A stretch of 64,000 nt of DNA, taken from positions 1 through 64,000 of the forward strand of contig SVSO01000001.1 of the NCBI GenBank assembly GCA_015064195.1, read 5' to 3'. The DNA is from Oscillospiraceae bacterium (GTDB lineage: Bacteria > Bacillota_A > Clostridia > Oscillospirales > CAG-272). The position numbers and the translations under genes are program-made. The notes under the pieces are model-generated. The model did no database searches and was not told where the DNA came from. It saw only the letters and a program-made list of their open reading frames with translations. Below are positions 49,884-58,390 of this stretch, in pieces; positions within the stretch are counted from its first letter, which is position 1, and each line of letters begins with the position of its first letter.

Positions 49884-50301
49884 CACAAAATGGCTCCAAT
49901 TCTTCATCACAATAATCCTCGCATCCACCTATATCCATATAGGGGTGTTCGAGATGATACACTTCTTCCTTTAATTGCTCATACCTCTCCATCCATTGAT
50001 TATATTTGTCTTCATCTCCTGCTCTGCGTGCTATATCTGCCATTTCTTTTGCTGTATGCATTCCTTTTCTTCTAACTTCAATTTGATGCCTTCGAATTTC
50101 TTCGTCTGATTTGGGAGTGTCATCCACTTCAGCCCCCCACATTTTTCCAATCGTCTTAAAACTTGCGTCCTGAAGCGATTGAAGTAAATCTGCATCATTT
50201 CCCGTCGATTCAACAGCTGTCTTCAAAATTGCCGCAGCTGTACCTGCTGCCCCCAGAACAGCAGTACCTGCAACTTTAAATATACCGCGAACAATACCCA
50301 T
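49873..50301 (-). CDS. Hypothetical protein with hydrophobic Gly/Ala-rich N-terminus
   Basis: 142 aa, ATG after AAGGAGGAATTTGGT. Residues ~5-30 (GIFKVAGTAVLGAAGTAAAI) form a Gly/Ala-zipper-like hydrophobic segment that may insert into membranes. The rest is charged and helical (EEIRRHQIEVRRKGMHTAKE, coiled-coil-like) and ends in an acidic EDYCDEELEPFCDDE tail. Function not recognised; a membrane-acting effector is one possibility. First gene of the island operon, controlled by the operator pair at 50347-50386. Confidence 0.65.
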   Translation of the reverse strand: MGIVRGIFKVAGTAVLGAAGTAAAILKTAVESTGNDADLLQSLQDASFKTIGKMWGAEVDDTPKSDEEIRRHQIEVRRKGMHTAKEMADIARRAGDEDKYNQWMERYEQLKEEVYHLEHPYMDIGGCEDYCDEELEPFCDDE

Positions 50302-50341
50302 ACCAAATTCCTCCTTATCCCAGATTTGCTGTACTAATAAT

Positions 50342-50370
50342 ATTATAACCTATTTCAGGTTAATTGTCAA
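50342..50370 (-). promoter_or_regulatory. Promoter of island operon
   Basis: Minus-strand TTGACA (50365-50370), 17-nt spacer, TATAAT (50342-50347). The spacer contains the operator at 50347-50361. Confidence 0.85.
50347..50361. promoter_or_regulatory. Repressor operator 1
   Basis: AACCTATTTCAGGTT: inverted repeat AACCT / AGGTT separated by 5 nt, in the spacer of the leftward promoter. Confidence 0.75.
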
Positions 50371-50391
50371 TACCCTGATTCAGGTTATACT
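50364..50391 (+). promoter_or_regulatory. Promoter of the repressor gene
   Basis: TTGTCA (50364-50369), 16-nt spacer, TATACT (50386-50391). The spacer contains the operator at 50372-50386. Confidence 0.65.
50372..50386. promoter_or_regulatory. Repressor operator 2
   Basis: ACCCTGATTCAGGTT, the same inverted repeat with one mismatched arm base, 25 bp centre-to-centre from operator 1, in the spacer of the rightward promoter. Confidence 0.7.
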
Positions 50392-50444
50392 ATAATAAAT
50401 TATAGCTCAAAAAAAGCTGTAATTTATGAAAAAGGATGATGACA

Positions 50445-50657
50445 ATGTATCCGCGTATTCGCGATCTGCGGGAGGACAGAGATTTGAACCAAACCAAGGT
50501 GGCAAAGATGCTGGGAATGTCACAGACGGGCTATTCCAAATATGAGACCGGTGAAAATGACATTCCGACGCAGATCCTCATTAAGCTGGCACGGTTTTAC
50601 AACACCAGTATCGATTATCTGCTGGGCGAAACGGACAGACGGGAGCGATACCAATAA
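50445..50657 (+). CDS. Cro/CI-type (XRE) repressor
   Basis: 70 aa; the ATG at 50445 is 9 nt after AAAGG, the two earlier ATGs touch that site. The whole protein is a lambda-repressor-like HTH: RIRDLREDRDLNQTKVAKML, then MSQTGYSKYETGENDIP and LARFYNTSIDYLLGET. It likely binds the two operators just upstream and represses the leftward island operon and itself. Confidence 0.9.
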   Translation: MYPRIRDLREDRDLNQTKVAKMLGMSQTGYSKYETGENDIPTQILIKLARFYNTSIDYLLGETDRRERYQ

Positions 50658-50659
50658 CA

Positions 50660-50698
50660 AAAGGCAAGCGATTCACTCGCTTGCCTTTCCAATTTGTA
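50660..50698. terminator. Bidirectional terminator between repressor and pheT
   Basis: 12-bp stem AAAGGCAAGCGA / TCGCTTGCCTTT with loop TTCAC and A/T-rich flanks. Confidence 0.9.
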
Positions 50699-50699
50699 T

Positions 50700-53096
50700 T
50701 TACGCTCTGAGCTGAATGCCCATCTCGCGGTCGAGAAGGGTGAGGATCTTCTTCGATACCTTATCCGCTTCCTCGTCGGTCAGCGTGCGGTCGGGTGCGC
50801 GGAGCACGACGGTGAACGCCACGCTCTTCTTGCCCTCGCCCAGCTGCTTGCCGCGGTATACGTCGAACAGCTTGATGTCCTCCACGGTCTTACCGCCGGC
50901 CTTCTTCATCACGGCCTCAATCGCGCCGACCTCAACCTCGTCATCGCATACGAATGCAAAGTCGCGGGTGGTCGCCGGGAACTTCGGCAGAGGCTTGAAC
51001 TGCTTATCCATCGCGGATTTCGCAAACAGATTCTCAAAGTCGAGATCTGCCACATAAACTGCCGCGCCGATCTCATATTCAGCCGCAACCAGCGGATGGA
51101 TCTCGCCGATGGTACCAAGCTCCGTACCGTCAGCGGTGGTCAGCTTTGCACAGCGGCCGGGATGGAAGGTCACATTCTCGCGGTCCGCGGTATAGGTGAC
51201 ATCCTTGATGCCTGCCTTGTCCAGCAGCTCGTCAACCATGCCCTTCAGCGTGTAGAAATCGCCGTCACGGAAGAAACCGATGGTGATACGGCGGCGCTCT
51301 TCCGGAAGATTCTTCGGATCTTCATCGGGAATGTAGATCTTCGCCATCTCATAAAGAGCGGTGGCTTCTGCGTGATAGTTGTTGTTGCGCGCCAGAACCT
51401 CCAGCATGGACGGAATGGCGGTGGTACGCATAACGCTGGTATCCTCACCGAGGGGATTGGAGATCACGATGGACTTGCGGCGTGCATCGTCAGCGGGCAT
51501 ACCGATCTTGTCGTAATATTTCGGGCTGATGAAGGAGAACGTCTCGCACTCGTACAGTCCCATCGCACAAAGCGTGTCCGCCATGAGCAGTTCAAACTTC
51601 TGCACCGGCGTACGGGCACCGGAGGTGATGGGCGTGACGAACTTGGTGGATTTGATGGTATCGTAGCCGTAAATGCGGAGGATTTCCTCGGCAATATCGT
51701 TCATGCAGCGGCAGTCTGCACGGAAGGAGGGCACGGTCAGCGTATCGCCGTCGATGCCGAATTCCAGCTTGCGGAGCACATCCTTCATGTAGTCTGCGCT
51801 CACGTCAAGGCCGAGGAAGGCATTGATGCGCTCAGCGTCCAGCGGCATAGTGAACGGCTCTTCCTTGCCCTTATAGACATCGATCGTGCCGTCAACCACA
51901 TCGCCTGCGCCAAGCAGTGTCACAAGCTCGCAAGCACGGTCGAGCGCGGGCATGGTATTCTCGGGATCAAGACCCTTCTCGAAGCGGCCGGAGGACTCGG
52001 TGCGCATACCCTGACTCTTAGCGGTAACGCGGACGGAGCTTCCCATGAAGTTCGCGCTCTCGAATACAACCGTTACAGTGTCATCCTTGATCTCGGAGTT
52101 TGCGCCGCCCATAACGCCTGCCAGTGCGACCGCCTTCTTTTCGTCGGCGATGACAAGATTGGAGCTGTTCAGCGTATGGTCGATATCGTCGAGGGACTTG
52201 AAGTTTTCGCCGTCGGCAGCGCGGCGGACGATGATCTTCGAGCCGTCGAGACAAGTGTAATCGAATGCGTGCATGGGCTGGCCGTATTCCAGCATGACGT
52301 AGTTGGTGATGTCAACGATGTTGTTGATGGGACGAACGCCGGATGCACGCAGTCTCATTCTCAGCCACAGCGGAGAGGGTGCGATCTTGACGTTCTTGAC
52401 CAGACGTGCGGTGTAGCGGGGGCAAAGCTCCGCATCCTGCACGTCAACGGACAGATAATTTTCGATCTTGTCGCCGTCCTTTGTGAAGGTAACAGCGGGA
52501 GTTTTCGGCTGGAAATCTCGTCCGAAGGACACTGCAGTCTCACGGGCCAGACCGATGACGGACAGGCAGTCGGGACGGTTGGAGGTGATCTCAAATTCCA
52601 CCACGGTATCGGTGAGCTTCAGCACATCGTGAATGTCATCGCCGGGCTTGCAGTCGATGCCGTCCATGATGAAGATGCCGTCTTCAATGGCGCCGGGCAT
52701 ATCATGGGTGGTGAGATTCAGCTCGCCGATGGAGCAGAGCATACCGTTGGAGGGCACACCGCGCAGCTTGCCGGCCTTGATGTTGATGCCGCCGGGGAGC
52801 TTGGAGGGAGCTTTTGCAACCGGCACCATTGCGCCTGCAAACACGTTCTGTGCGCCGGTGACGATCTGCACCGGTGCATCCTCGCCCACATCGATCTGGC
52901 AGACCCAGAGATGATCGGAGTCGGGATGACGCTCAAGGGAGAGCACCTTACCCGCCACAACATTTTCAATATCCTCGCCGAGGATCTCATAGCCTTCGAC
53001 CTTAGAGCCGGTGGCGGTCAGCCGGTCGCAGTATTCCTTGGCATCAATACCGTCGAGATCGACGTAATCTTTTGCCCAATCAAGGGATAAATTCAT
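50700..53096 (-). CDS. pheT: Phenylalanyl-tRNA synthetase beta subunit
   Basis: 798 aa, full length. Domains in order: B1 (LSLDWAKDYVDLDG), the EMAP-type tRNA-binding insert (residues ~40-150, DHLWVCQIDVG), B3/B4 editing region (VRPINNIVDITNYVMLEYGQ), B5, the catalytic-like core and the C-terminal FDX-ACB anticodon domain (last ~95 residues, FKPLPKFPATTRDFAFVCDD). ATG after AAAGGAATGATATAAT. It partners with PheS in an alpha2-beta2 enzyme. It is separated from pheS by a kinase and an MBL hydrolase. Confidence 0.97.
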   Translation of the reverse strand: MNLSLDWAKDYVDLDGIDAKEYCDRLTATGSKVEGYEILGEDIENVVAGKVLSLERHPDSDHLWVCQIDVGEDAPVQIVTGAQNVFAGAMVPVAKAPSKLPGGINIKAGKLRGVPSNGMLCSIGELNLTTHDMPGAIEDGIFIMDGIDCKPGDDIHDVLKLTDTVVEFEITSNRPDCLSVIGLARETAVSFGRDFQPKTPAVTFTKDGDKIENYLSVDVQDAELCPRYTARLVKNVKIAPSPLWLRMRLRASGVRPINNIVDITNYVMLEYGQPMHAFDYTCLDGSKIIVRRAADGENFKSLDDIDHTLNSSNLVIADEKKAVALAGVMGGANSEIKDDTVTVVFESANFMGSSVRVTAKSQGMRTESSGRFEKGLDPENTMPALDRACELVTLLGAGDVVDGTIDVYKGKEEPFTMPLDAERINAFLGLDVSADYMKDVLRKLEFGIDGDTLTVPSFRADCRCMNDIAEEILRIYGYDTIKSTKFVTPITSGARTPVQKFELLMADTLCAMGLYECETFSFISPKYYDKIGMPADDARRKSIVISNPLGEDTSVMRTTAIPSMLEVLARNNNYHAEATALYEMAKIYIPDEDPKNLPEERRRITIGFFRDGDFYTLKGMVDELLDKAGIKDVTYTADRENVTFHPGRCAKLTTADGTELGTIGEIHPLVAAEYEIGAAVYVADLDFENLFAKSAMDKQFKPLPKFPATTRDFAFVCDDEVEVGAIEAVMKKAGGKTVEDIKLFDVYRGKQLGEGKKSVAFTVVLRAPDRTLTDEEADKVSKKILTLLDREMGIQLRA

Positions 53097-53114
53097 ATTA
53101 TATCATTCCTTTCG

Positions 53115-53885
53115 TTACAGTTCAATGGTCTGCTCATCATGGAGAAGCATAAACTCCCCATCCCATGCGGCACGAATCAGATCTGCCGCCTTGTCCGGCG
53201 TTTCCCGGATGCAGACACCGTTGTGGATATACGCCAGTTTCTTCACGTCATAGCGATGTTCGCTGAGATACCGCGCGATCACATCGGGATCGTGATGCCC
53301 CGTCTCCATCATGAGAAGATCGCATCCGTCGGCAAGATAGGGATCCAGATCCTCCGAGGATTTCACGTCGCCGGAGAATACGATGGTCTTACCCTCGCAG
53401 GTGATGCGGTAGGAGAAGGAGTGCCACGGCGGAGCGGCTTCCAGATGCCGGTTGTGCAGTGCCTCAACCTTCACACCGTCCCGGTCGTAGATCACGCCGT
53501 CCTCAACGCCATGAGCATTGATGCCGAATTTGCAGGCAAATCCGCCCTCCGTGTTTTTGAGCAGCGCGAGGATCGCGTCCCAGCTGGACATTCTGGGGAT
53601 AAACAGGTCAATGTCCTGCTCCACATTCCGCCCGGTGACATAGGTCAGCTTGCGGATATTCCAGAACAGGTTGCCAAGACCGCCCACGTGATCCATATGG
53701 GTATGGGAGATGAACACCGAGCGAACGCGCAGGAGATCAAGTCCCATTAAATGTGCGGTATAGGAGCAGGTCTCACCGGCATCAAACCAATACAGGCCGT
53801 GCTCCGTTTCCAGCGCCCATGCGGTGTGATGCCATCCGGCAATCGGCTCCGTTCCGGCACAGCTGCCGAAAATATGCAGCTTCAT
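53115..53885 (-). CDS. MBL-fold metallo-hydrolase (RNase Z/PhnP-like)
   Basis: 256 aa. Metal motif SHTHMDHVGG (near residue 60), FDAGE before it, VFSGDVKSSEDL and METGHHDPDV after it: the beta-lactamase-fold layout close to RNase Z-type phosphodiesterases. Its ATG overlaps the stop of the upstream kinase gene as ATGA. Substrate not known; position within the pheS-pheT operon gives no direct clue. Confidence 0.85.
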   Translation of the reverse strand: MKLHIFGSCAGTEPIAGWHHTAWALETEHGLYWFDAGETCSYTAHLMGLDLLRVRSVFISHTHMDHVGGLGNLFWNIRKLTYVTGRNVEQDIDLFIPRMSSWDAILALLKNTEGGFACKFGINAHGVEDGVIYDRDGVKVEALHNRHLEAAPPWHSFSYRITCEGKTIVFSGDVKSSEDLDPYLADGCDLLMMETGHHDPDVIARYLSEHRYDVKKLAYIHNGVCIRETPDKAADLIRAAWDGEFMLLHDEQTIEL

Positions 53886-54436
53886 CCGATCCGGCCCTCC
53901 GTGTACGCGCAGATGATATCCGTGCTGGTTTCGAGGGATGCCGCGCCGTTCAGCACCATATCCGCGTGCCAGCGGGACGGCTCAACGAATTCGTTATGGC
54001 GATAGCGCACGGTGTCGAGATAGCGGGTCGCCACCTCATCCAGTGTCTGTCCCCTGTCACGCATAAATCGCTTTACCCGGCGGATCAGCCGCTCATCGCT
54101 CATCAGATCCACGAAAATCTTCAGATCCAGCTTTTCCCGTACCTCATCCAGATACAGCACCAATAAACCTTCAATGATGACCACATCCGCATCGGATGCG
54201 CGCGCTTCATCAATGGCGGCATAGAATTCCTCCATTTTGAAGGAGTCGGGATGATTGTGCTCCGGATATTCCACGCGGGTGATGGGTGCGATGGTATTCG
54301 GTGTGGGATTTTTGAAATATTTGTCCATATGAATGGCAATGACCTTGCGGCCGCGGGCGATGAACTTTTCCTCCAGCGCACCGGTCAGCGTGGTCTTGCC
54401 CGAGCAGGAGCCTCCTGCAATACCGATCGTATACAT
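53882..54436 (-). CDS. Uridine kinase-like nucleoside kinase
   Basis: 184 aa from the second of two adjacent ATGs (6 nt after AGGAGG; the first is 3 nt away). P-loop GGSCSGKTT at residue ~9, then HMDKYFKN, EYPEHNHPDSF, IIEGLLVLY and RRVKRFMRDRGQTLDEV, the uridine kinase/phosphoribulokinase order. Slightly shorter than Udk (about 210 aa). It would phosphorylate uridine/cytidine or a related small substrate. Sits between pheS and pheT. Confidence 0.85.
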   Translation of the reverse strand: MYTIGIAGGSCSGKTTLTGALEEKFIARGRKVIAIHMDKYFKNPTPNTIAPITRVEYPEHNHPDSFKMEEFYAAIDEARASDADVVIIEGLLVLYLDEVREKLDLKIFVDLMSDERLIRRVKRFMRDRGQTLDEVATRYLDTVRYRHNEFVEPSRWHADMVLNGAASLETSTDIICAYTEGRIG

Positions 54437-54453
54437 CATGCTCCTCCTGTCAA

Positions 54454-55467
54454 TTAAAACTGATCGAGGAAGCGCACGTCGTTTTCGTAGAGATAGCGCA
54501 TATCGTCGATGCCGTATTTGATCATCGTGACGCGCTCGATGCCCATGCCGAATGCGAAGCCGCTGTATTCGTCGGGATCAATGTCACAGCCGCGCAGGAC
54601 ATTGGGATGCACCATGCCCGCGCCGAGGATCTCGATCCAGCCCTCGCCCTTGCACAGCTTGCAGCCCTTGCCGCCGCATACGAAGCAGGAAACGTCAACC
54701 TCTGCCGACGGCTCGGTGAATGGGAAATGATGGGGACGGAAGCGGATCTGGGTCTGCTCGCCGAACATAGTCTTGGCGAAGGTTTCCAGCGTACCCTTCA
54801 GGTCGCCCATGGTGATGCCCTTGTCAACGACGAGGCCCTCCAGCTGATGGAACAGCGGGGAGTGGGATGCATCCACTGCATCGGAACGGTATACGCGGCC
54901 GGGAGAGATGATGCGGATGGGGGGACGCTGTTTTTCCATGGTGCGCACCTGAACCGGGGAGGTCTGGGAGCGCAGGAGGATATTTTCGGTGATATAGAAG
55001 GTATCCTGCGTATCGCGTGCGGGATGGTTTTCGGGGATATTCAGTGCCTGGAAGTTGTAGTAGTCGTACTCCACCTCAGGGCCGTCCACGATGCCGAAGC
55101 CCATGCCGATGAAGATGTCCTCCATCTCCTTCTGAACGGCTGCCAGCGGATGACGCTTGCCGATGGTGGGCTTTTTGCCGGGCATGGTCACGTCAAGGCG
55201 CTCTTCACGCAGCTTTGCGATAAGTGCTTCCTTCTCGGCAGCCTCCGCCTTCTCAGCGATGGCATTTTCGATGAACGCGCGCACTTCATTTGCCAGCTGA
55301 CCGATGACCGGTCTTTCCTCAGCGGAGAGCTGACCCATACCGCGCAGCACGCCGGTAAGCTCACCCTTCTTGCCGAGGAAGCGGATTCTGATCTGCTCCA
55401 GATCAGCACCCGACTCTCCCAGTGCGGCAATCGCCGCCGCACGGATCTGTTCAAGTTTTTCTTTCAT
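54454..55467 (-). CDS. pheS: Phenylalanyl-tRNA synthetase alpha subunit
   Basis: 337 aa, full length, ATG after AAAGGATTGTTACC; a longer upstream reading lies in the T-box leader. An N-terminal coiled coil (residues ~1-85) precedes the class II core: motif 2 [37 protein letters not shown] and motif 3 [16 protein letters not shown]. First gene of the pheS-kinase-MBL-pheT operon, controlled by the upstream T-box. Confidence 0.97.
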   Translation of the reverse strand: MKEKLEQIRAAAIAALGESGADLEQIRIRFLGKKGELTGVLRGMGQLSAEERPVIGQLANEVRAFIENAIAEKAEAAEKEALIAKLREERLDVTMPGKKPTIGKRHPLAAVQKEMEDIFIGMGFGIVDGPEVEYDYYNFQALNIPENHPARDTQDTFYITENILLRSQTSPVQVRTMEKQRPPIRIISPGRVYRSDAVDASHSPLFHQLEGLVVDKGITMGDLKGTLETFAKTMFGEQTQIRFRPHHFPFTEPSAEVDVSCFVCGGKGCKLCKGEGWIEILGAGMVHPNVLRGCDIDPDEYSGFAFGMGIERVTMIKYGIDDMRYLYENDVRFLDQF

Positions 55468-55512
55468 GGTAACAATCCTTTCCAAAAATGAAATATGTCG
55501 AGAGCATCTGCG

Positions 55513-55798
55513 AAAAACAAAAAACGCCCGCCCTCGGTAAAAATCAAGGACGAAGCGGCATATTTCTATGCGGTTCCGCGGTACCACCTTATTTTATTGC
55601 ATAAGCAATACACTCGGCGATCCGATAACGCGGATCAGACGTCGGCGACTACAGGCGTAAGCGTTCCCCACCGATGCTCCAAAGCGAAACGCCGATCCGT
55701 CACGTGCGGGGAAGCTCACAGCTCCGGCAAGACCGCCGGCACTTCCCTCTCTGACGCCGAAAAAACGGACAGCAGACTTCATCATCGCATTTACATTA
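55513..55798 (-). ncRNA. T-box riboswitch (tRNA-Phe-sensing) of the pheS operon
   Basis: On the minus strand the T-box core GGTGGTACCGCG lies at 55577-55588; the TGGT bulge can pair with the ACCA end of an uncharged tRNA whose discriminator is A. Upstream, AGAGAGGGAAGTG resembles the conserved stem I purine motif. A TTC triplet at 55686-55688 is a plausible Phe specifier. Downstream, a hairpin (55525-55552) and a T run (55513-55524) form the terminator. When tRNA-Phe is uncharged the operon is read through. Stem boundaries are approximate; 55839-55872 shows nothing. Confidence 0.9.
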
Positions 55799-55827
55799 AG
55801 TATACCACAAAAATTCAGAAAAAGCAA
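55799..55827 (-). promoter_or_regulatory. Promoter of the pheS operon
   Basis: Minus-strand TTGCTT (55822-55827), 17-nt spacer ending TGTGG, TATACT (55799-55804), immediately before the T-box. Confidence 0.82.
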
Positions 55828-55872
55828 GGGGTTATGTGAAAATTTCAGGGGAAATTTTCATGCAGATGAATT

Positions 55873-55907
55873 CCCCGGCACTCACAGTCTTGCCGTAAGT
55901 GCCGGGG
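55873..55907. terminator. Hairpin downstream of lipoprotein 3
   Basis: CCCCGGCACT / AGTGCCGGGG, 10-bp perfect stem with a 15-nt loop, 16 nt past the stop. The tail is only weakly T-rich. Confidence 0.65.
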
Positions 55908-55923
55908 ATTGTTTCGCTTCTAT

Positions 55924-57426
55924 TCAGCCTTCCATAGCTGCGTACTTATTCAGCACGCTCTTCATGCCGTTCATGACGCGGGCCTCGTTGGAAGCAAGGC
56001 GTGAAACTGCGGCTTCACACTTGGCACTGTCGATCATGATCTCGCGGAACCAGTTCGCCGGGCCGCCGATCAGCTGACCGTATACCGTCGCGATATCCGG
56101 TGCAATGCTCTCAACGATCAGATCCAGCATCTGCGCTGTCTCGTTGTCACGGGAATACTTGACCTTGAGCGCGACCTCAAAGTAAGCCGGCGTTACCTTG
56201 CGGTAAGTCTCCGCACTGAGGGCTTCCAGCAGTGCAGCGGCGGCTTCCTGCTTGTCGCAGGTGGTGGCGATGGCGAAGGTGGAGCTTCCGTTGTGGGTGG
56301 TTGCGCTGTAGTTCTTATCCGTCGCCTCCAGCTTGGGCATCGGAATGATACCGAAATCGTCCTTCATATCTCGGAGATTGTTGATGGCATCCAGCATCCA
56401 TGTGGTAAACATAACATCGCCGTCATTGAGCGATTTTACCATGCTCTCGTTGTTATTGGATGTACGGAGCGTGTTGTTGTCACGGAACAGCAGCTGGGTC
56501 ATCTTCTCGAAGAATGTCGCCATACGTGCGCCCGTACCGTTGTAGACGAACTCACCGGCAGTATCGCCTTCGATCACCAGCTGAATGTTGCATCCGCCAA
56601 GCATCGCATCTGCGCCAAGAGACTGTTCGCTGCAGAAGAAGTATCCGAAGCGGTCGCCTTCATCCGCAGTCGTGCTGCCGTTCAGATCGGCATACAGCTG
56701 AGAAGTGTAGCTGAGCATCTTGTCCATCGTCCAGTCGCCGTTGTTGACCGTCTCATAAAGACTCGGCTCATCCGGCAGAAGCTCCTCAAACATGGTCTTG
56801 TTGAAGAACATGACATATGTACCGGAGATCATCGTCTGAGAAAGCTCACCGACCGCCGTATACTGCTGGCCGTTGTGCGTGACCATCTCCGCATAAGCCT
56901 GATTCCACCACGGCTGGTCAAAATCAAGATAAGGAAGCGTCTTCAGATTGACAAACATTCCCTCCAGCTCCAGACGTACATTCTGTGCGAGATGGTGAGA
57001 TACGATATCGAAATCATCACTGTCCGCAAGGATCGACTTCTTGATGATGTCGGTGGCGTTGAGATGGCGGGTGAAATCCGTGTCGTATGTCTCGATCTTC
57101 AGATTCAGACGCTCCTCAACCGCAATGTTGCGCGCATAGACGGCATCGTTGACGATATCGCCGTTTTCTTCTTCGGCGATGAACTCGCCCTTGACCGCGG
57201 CATCACCGACGCGGGTCAGAATGGTAATGGTTTCGCCGCCGAAATCCAGATCATCCGGCAGAGAATCCTCCACGAATTCACGTCCGTTGCCATCGGGATC
57301 CACCACCGGAGCAGCCGTGGTATCCGCCGCAGTCGTGTCCTGCACATCCGTCGCAGGAGTACCGCCGCACGCAGCCATGGATAAAATCATGGAACTAAGG
57401 AGAAACAAAGTAACAAATTTCTTCAT
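55924..57426 (-). CDS. Extracellular solute-binding lipoprotein (paralogue 3)
   Basis: 500 aa. Lipoprotein signal ending MAAC (Cys20), a Thr/Asp-rich linker, then family landmarks LDFGGETITILTR, NGDIVNDA, VEERLNLK, QPWWNQA and IIPMPKLEA. It is closest in the N-terminal landmark region to paralogue 1 at 483-1952. Surface capture of a carbohydrate ligand is expected. No permease is near; the divergent AraC gene at 57538 shares the promoter region. Confidence 0.86.
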   Translation of the reverse strand: MKKFVTLFLLSSMILSMAACGGTPATDVQDTTAADTTAAPVVDPDGNGREFVEDSLPDDLDFGGETITILTRVGDAAVKGEFIAEEENGDIVNDAVYARNIAVEERLNLKIETYDTDFTRHLNATDIIKKSILADSDDFDIVSHHLAQNVRLELEGMFVNLKTLPYLDFDQPWWNQAYAEMVTHNGQQYTAVGELSQTMISGTYVMFFNKTMFEELLPDEPSLYETVNNGDWTMDKMLSYTSQLYADLNGSTTADEGDRFGYFFCSEQSLGADAMLGGCNIQLVIEGDTAGEFVYNGTGARMATFFEKMTQLLFRDNNTLRTSNNNESMVKSLNDGDVMFTTWMLDAINNLRDMKDDFGIIPMPKLEATDKNYSATTHNGSSTFAIATTCDKQEAAAALLEALSAETYRKVTPAYFEVALKVKYSRDNETAQMLDLIVESIAPDIATVYGQLIGGPANWFREIMIDSAKCEAAVSRLASNEARVMNGMKSVLNKYAAMEG

Positions 57427-57443
57427 AATTTATCATACCTACC

Positions 57444-57476
57444 TTTACAAAATTTGCGGGGTATGATATAATTATA
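57444..57476. promoter_or_regulatory. Overlapping divergent promoters of lipoprotein 3 and its AraC regulator
   Basis: Rightward TTTACA (57444-57449), 17-nt spacer, TATAAT (57467-57472). The leftward TATAAT is at 57471-57476 with a poor -35, so the two -10 elements overlap in the palindrome TATAATTATA and cannot both be open at once. Confidence 0.65.
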
Positions 57477-57537
57477 GCATAAGAAATCCGCCGTGAATAT
57501 CAAATCAGGACACAATCCTGCCTATTTTATAATAATT

Positions 57538-58359
57538 ATGGACACAACTTCAAATTTCCAAAGTCATATCGGTGAAGTTTTCAATGAACCGAGCACCATT
57601 GTTTTTCAGCGCGAGCAGGGCTACCGTCAGCATTTTTTCCACTGGCATCCCCATTACGAGATTCTGCTGATTTTCCGCGGCAGCTACAAGATCGAAAGCA
57701 GCGGCCATGTGATCGCCGGAACGAAGCCCCGCGCCATCGTTCACTTTCCCTATTCCCTCCACAATGGCTTTGCGGAGTCCGAGCCGCTGTATGAGCGGTG
57801 CATCATCACCTTCACAAAACAGCTGGTTCGGATGTTTTCGCCCGCCATTCTGGATCTCGCATCGCTGCATCAGGTGAATTTCATCATGACCGATCCGCTT
57901 CCGCAGGAAATGGAGGAGCTGGCCGGTTATGCGAAAAAGATGGAGGAATACCGGGACAATCTGATCATGAGCGCCCTGTTCACCGCGCTGATCCTGCAGA
58001 AAATTCTCCTCATCTGCGATGCCGGACGCGGGGAGATCATCCGCGGCAATTATTCCTACATTCAGGATGCGCTTCACTACATCGCCGAGCATCTGTCAAG
58101 CCCGCTGTCTGCCGTGGAGCTTGCGGCGAAATTCGGCGTGTGCAAGACCAAATTTCATCGGGATTTCCGCGCCGCCGCCGGAAAATCCTATCGCCAGCAC
58201 CTCACCGATCTGCGCCAGACTTACGCCCGCCAGCTGCTGGAATCGGGGGAGAGCATCATCAACACCGCCATCGAATGCGGCTATTCCAGCGAATCTCATT
58301 TCATCAAAGCCTTCCGCGAATATTGGGGAATCACGCCGGGAGAATTTGTTCACAAGTAA
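57538..58359 (+). CDS. AraC family regulator (paired with lipoprotein 3)
   Basis: 273 aa from the ATG at 57538; a GTG 15 codons upstream is possible, and neither has a clear ribosome site. The chosen length fits its paralogue at 60006. Cupin domain: FHWHPHYEILLIFRGSYKI and AIVHFPYSLHNGF. AraC domain: LSAVELAAKFGVCKTKFHRDF and the C-terminal INTAIECGYSSESHFIKAF. The last 159 bp of homology are nearly identical to the next AraC gene. It likely controls the lipoprotein gene at 55924. Confidence 0.85.
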   Translation: MDTTSNFQSHIGEVFNEPSTIVFQREQGYRQHFFHWHPHYEILLIFRGSYKIESSGHVIAGTKPRAIVHFPYSLHNGFAESEPLYERCIITFTKQLVRMFSPAILDLASLHQVNFIMTDPLPQEMEELAGYAKKMEEYRDNLIMSALFTALILQKILLICDAGRGEIIRGNYSYIQDALHYIAEHLSSPLSAVELAAKFGVCKTKFHRDFRAAAGKSYRQHLTDLRQTYARQLLESGESIINTAIECGYSSESHFIKAFREYWGITPGEFVHK

Positions 58360-58390
58360 AAGGAGCAGCAATAACGCTGCTCCTTCGGTT
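58360..58390. terminator. Bidirectional terminator between AraC 3 and lipoprotein 4
   Basis: AAGGAGCAGC / GCTGCTCCTT stem with loop AATAAC. Confidence 0.8.

Noticed and set aside
50484..50506. GATTTGAACC string resembling the T-arm of a tRNA
   Set aside because: It lies inside the repressor's helix-turn-helix coding region (DLNQTKVA) and no cloverleaf can be drawn around it.
50694..53090. 798-codon open frame on the plus strand opposite pheT
   Set aside because: It mirrors pheT almost base for base, has no ribosome site, and its product shows no domain; it results from GC-rich codon usage in pheT.
55495..55839. Open frame on the plus strand across the pheS leader
   Set aside because: The region is explained by the T-box RNA on the minus strand; the frame has no ribosome site.
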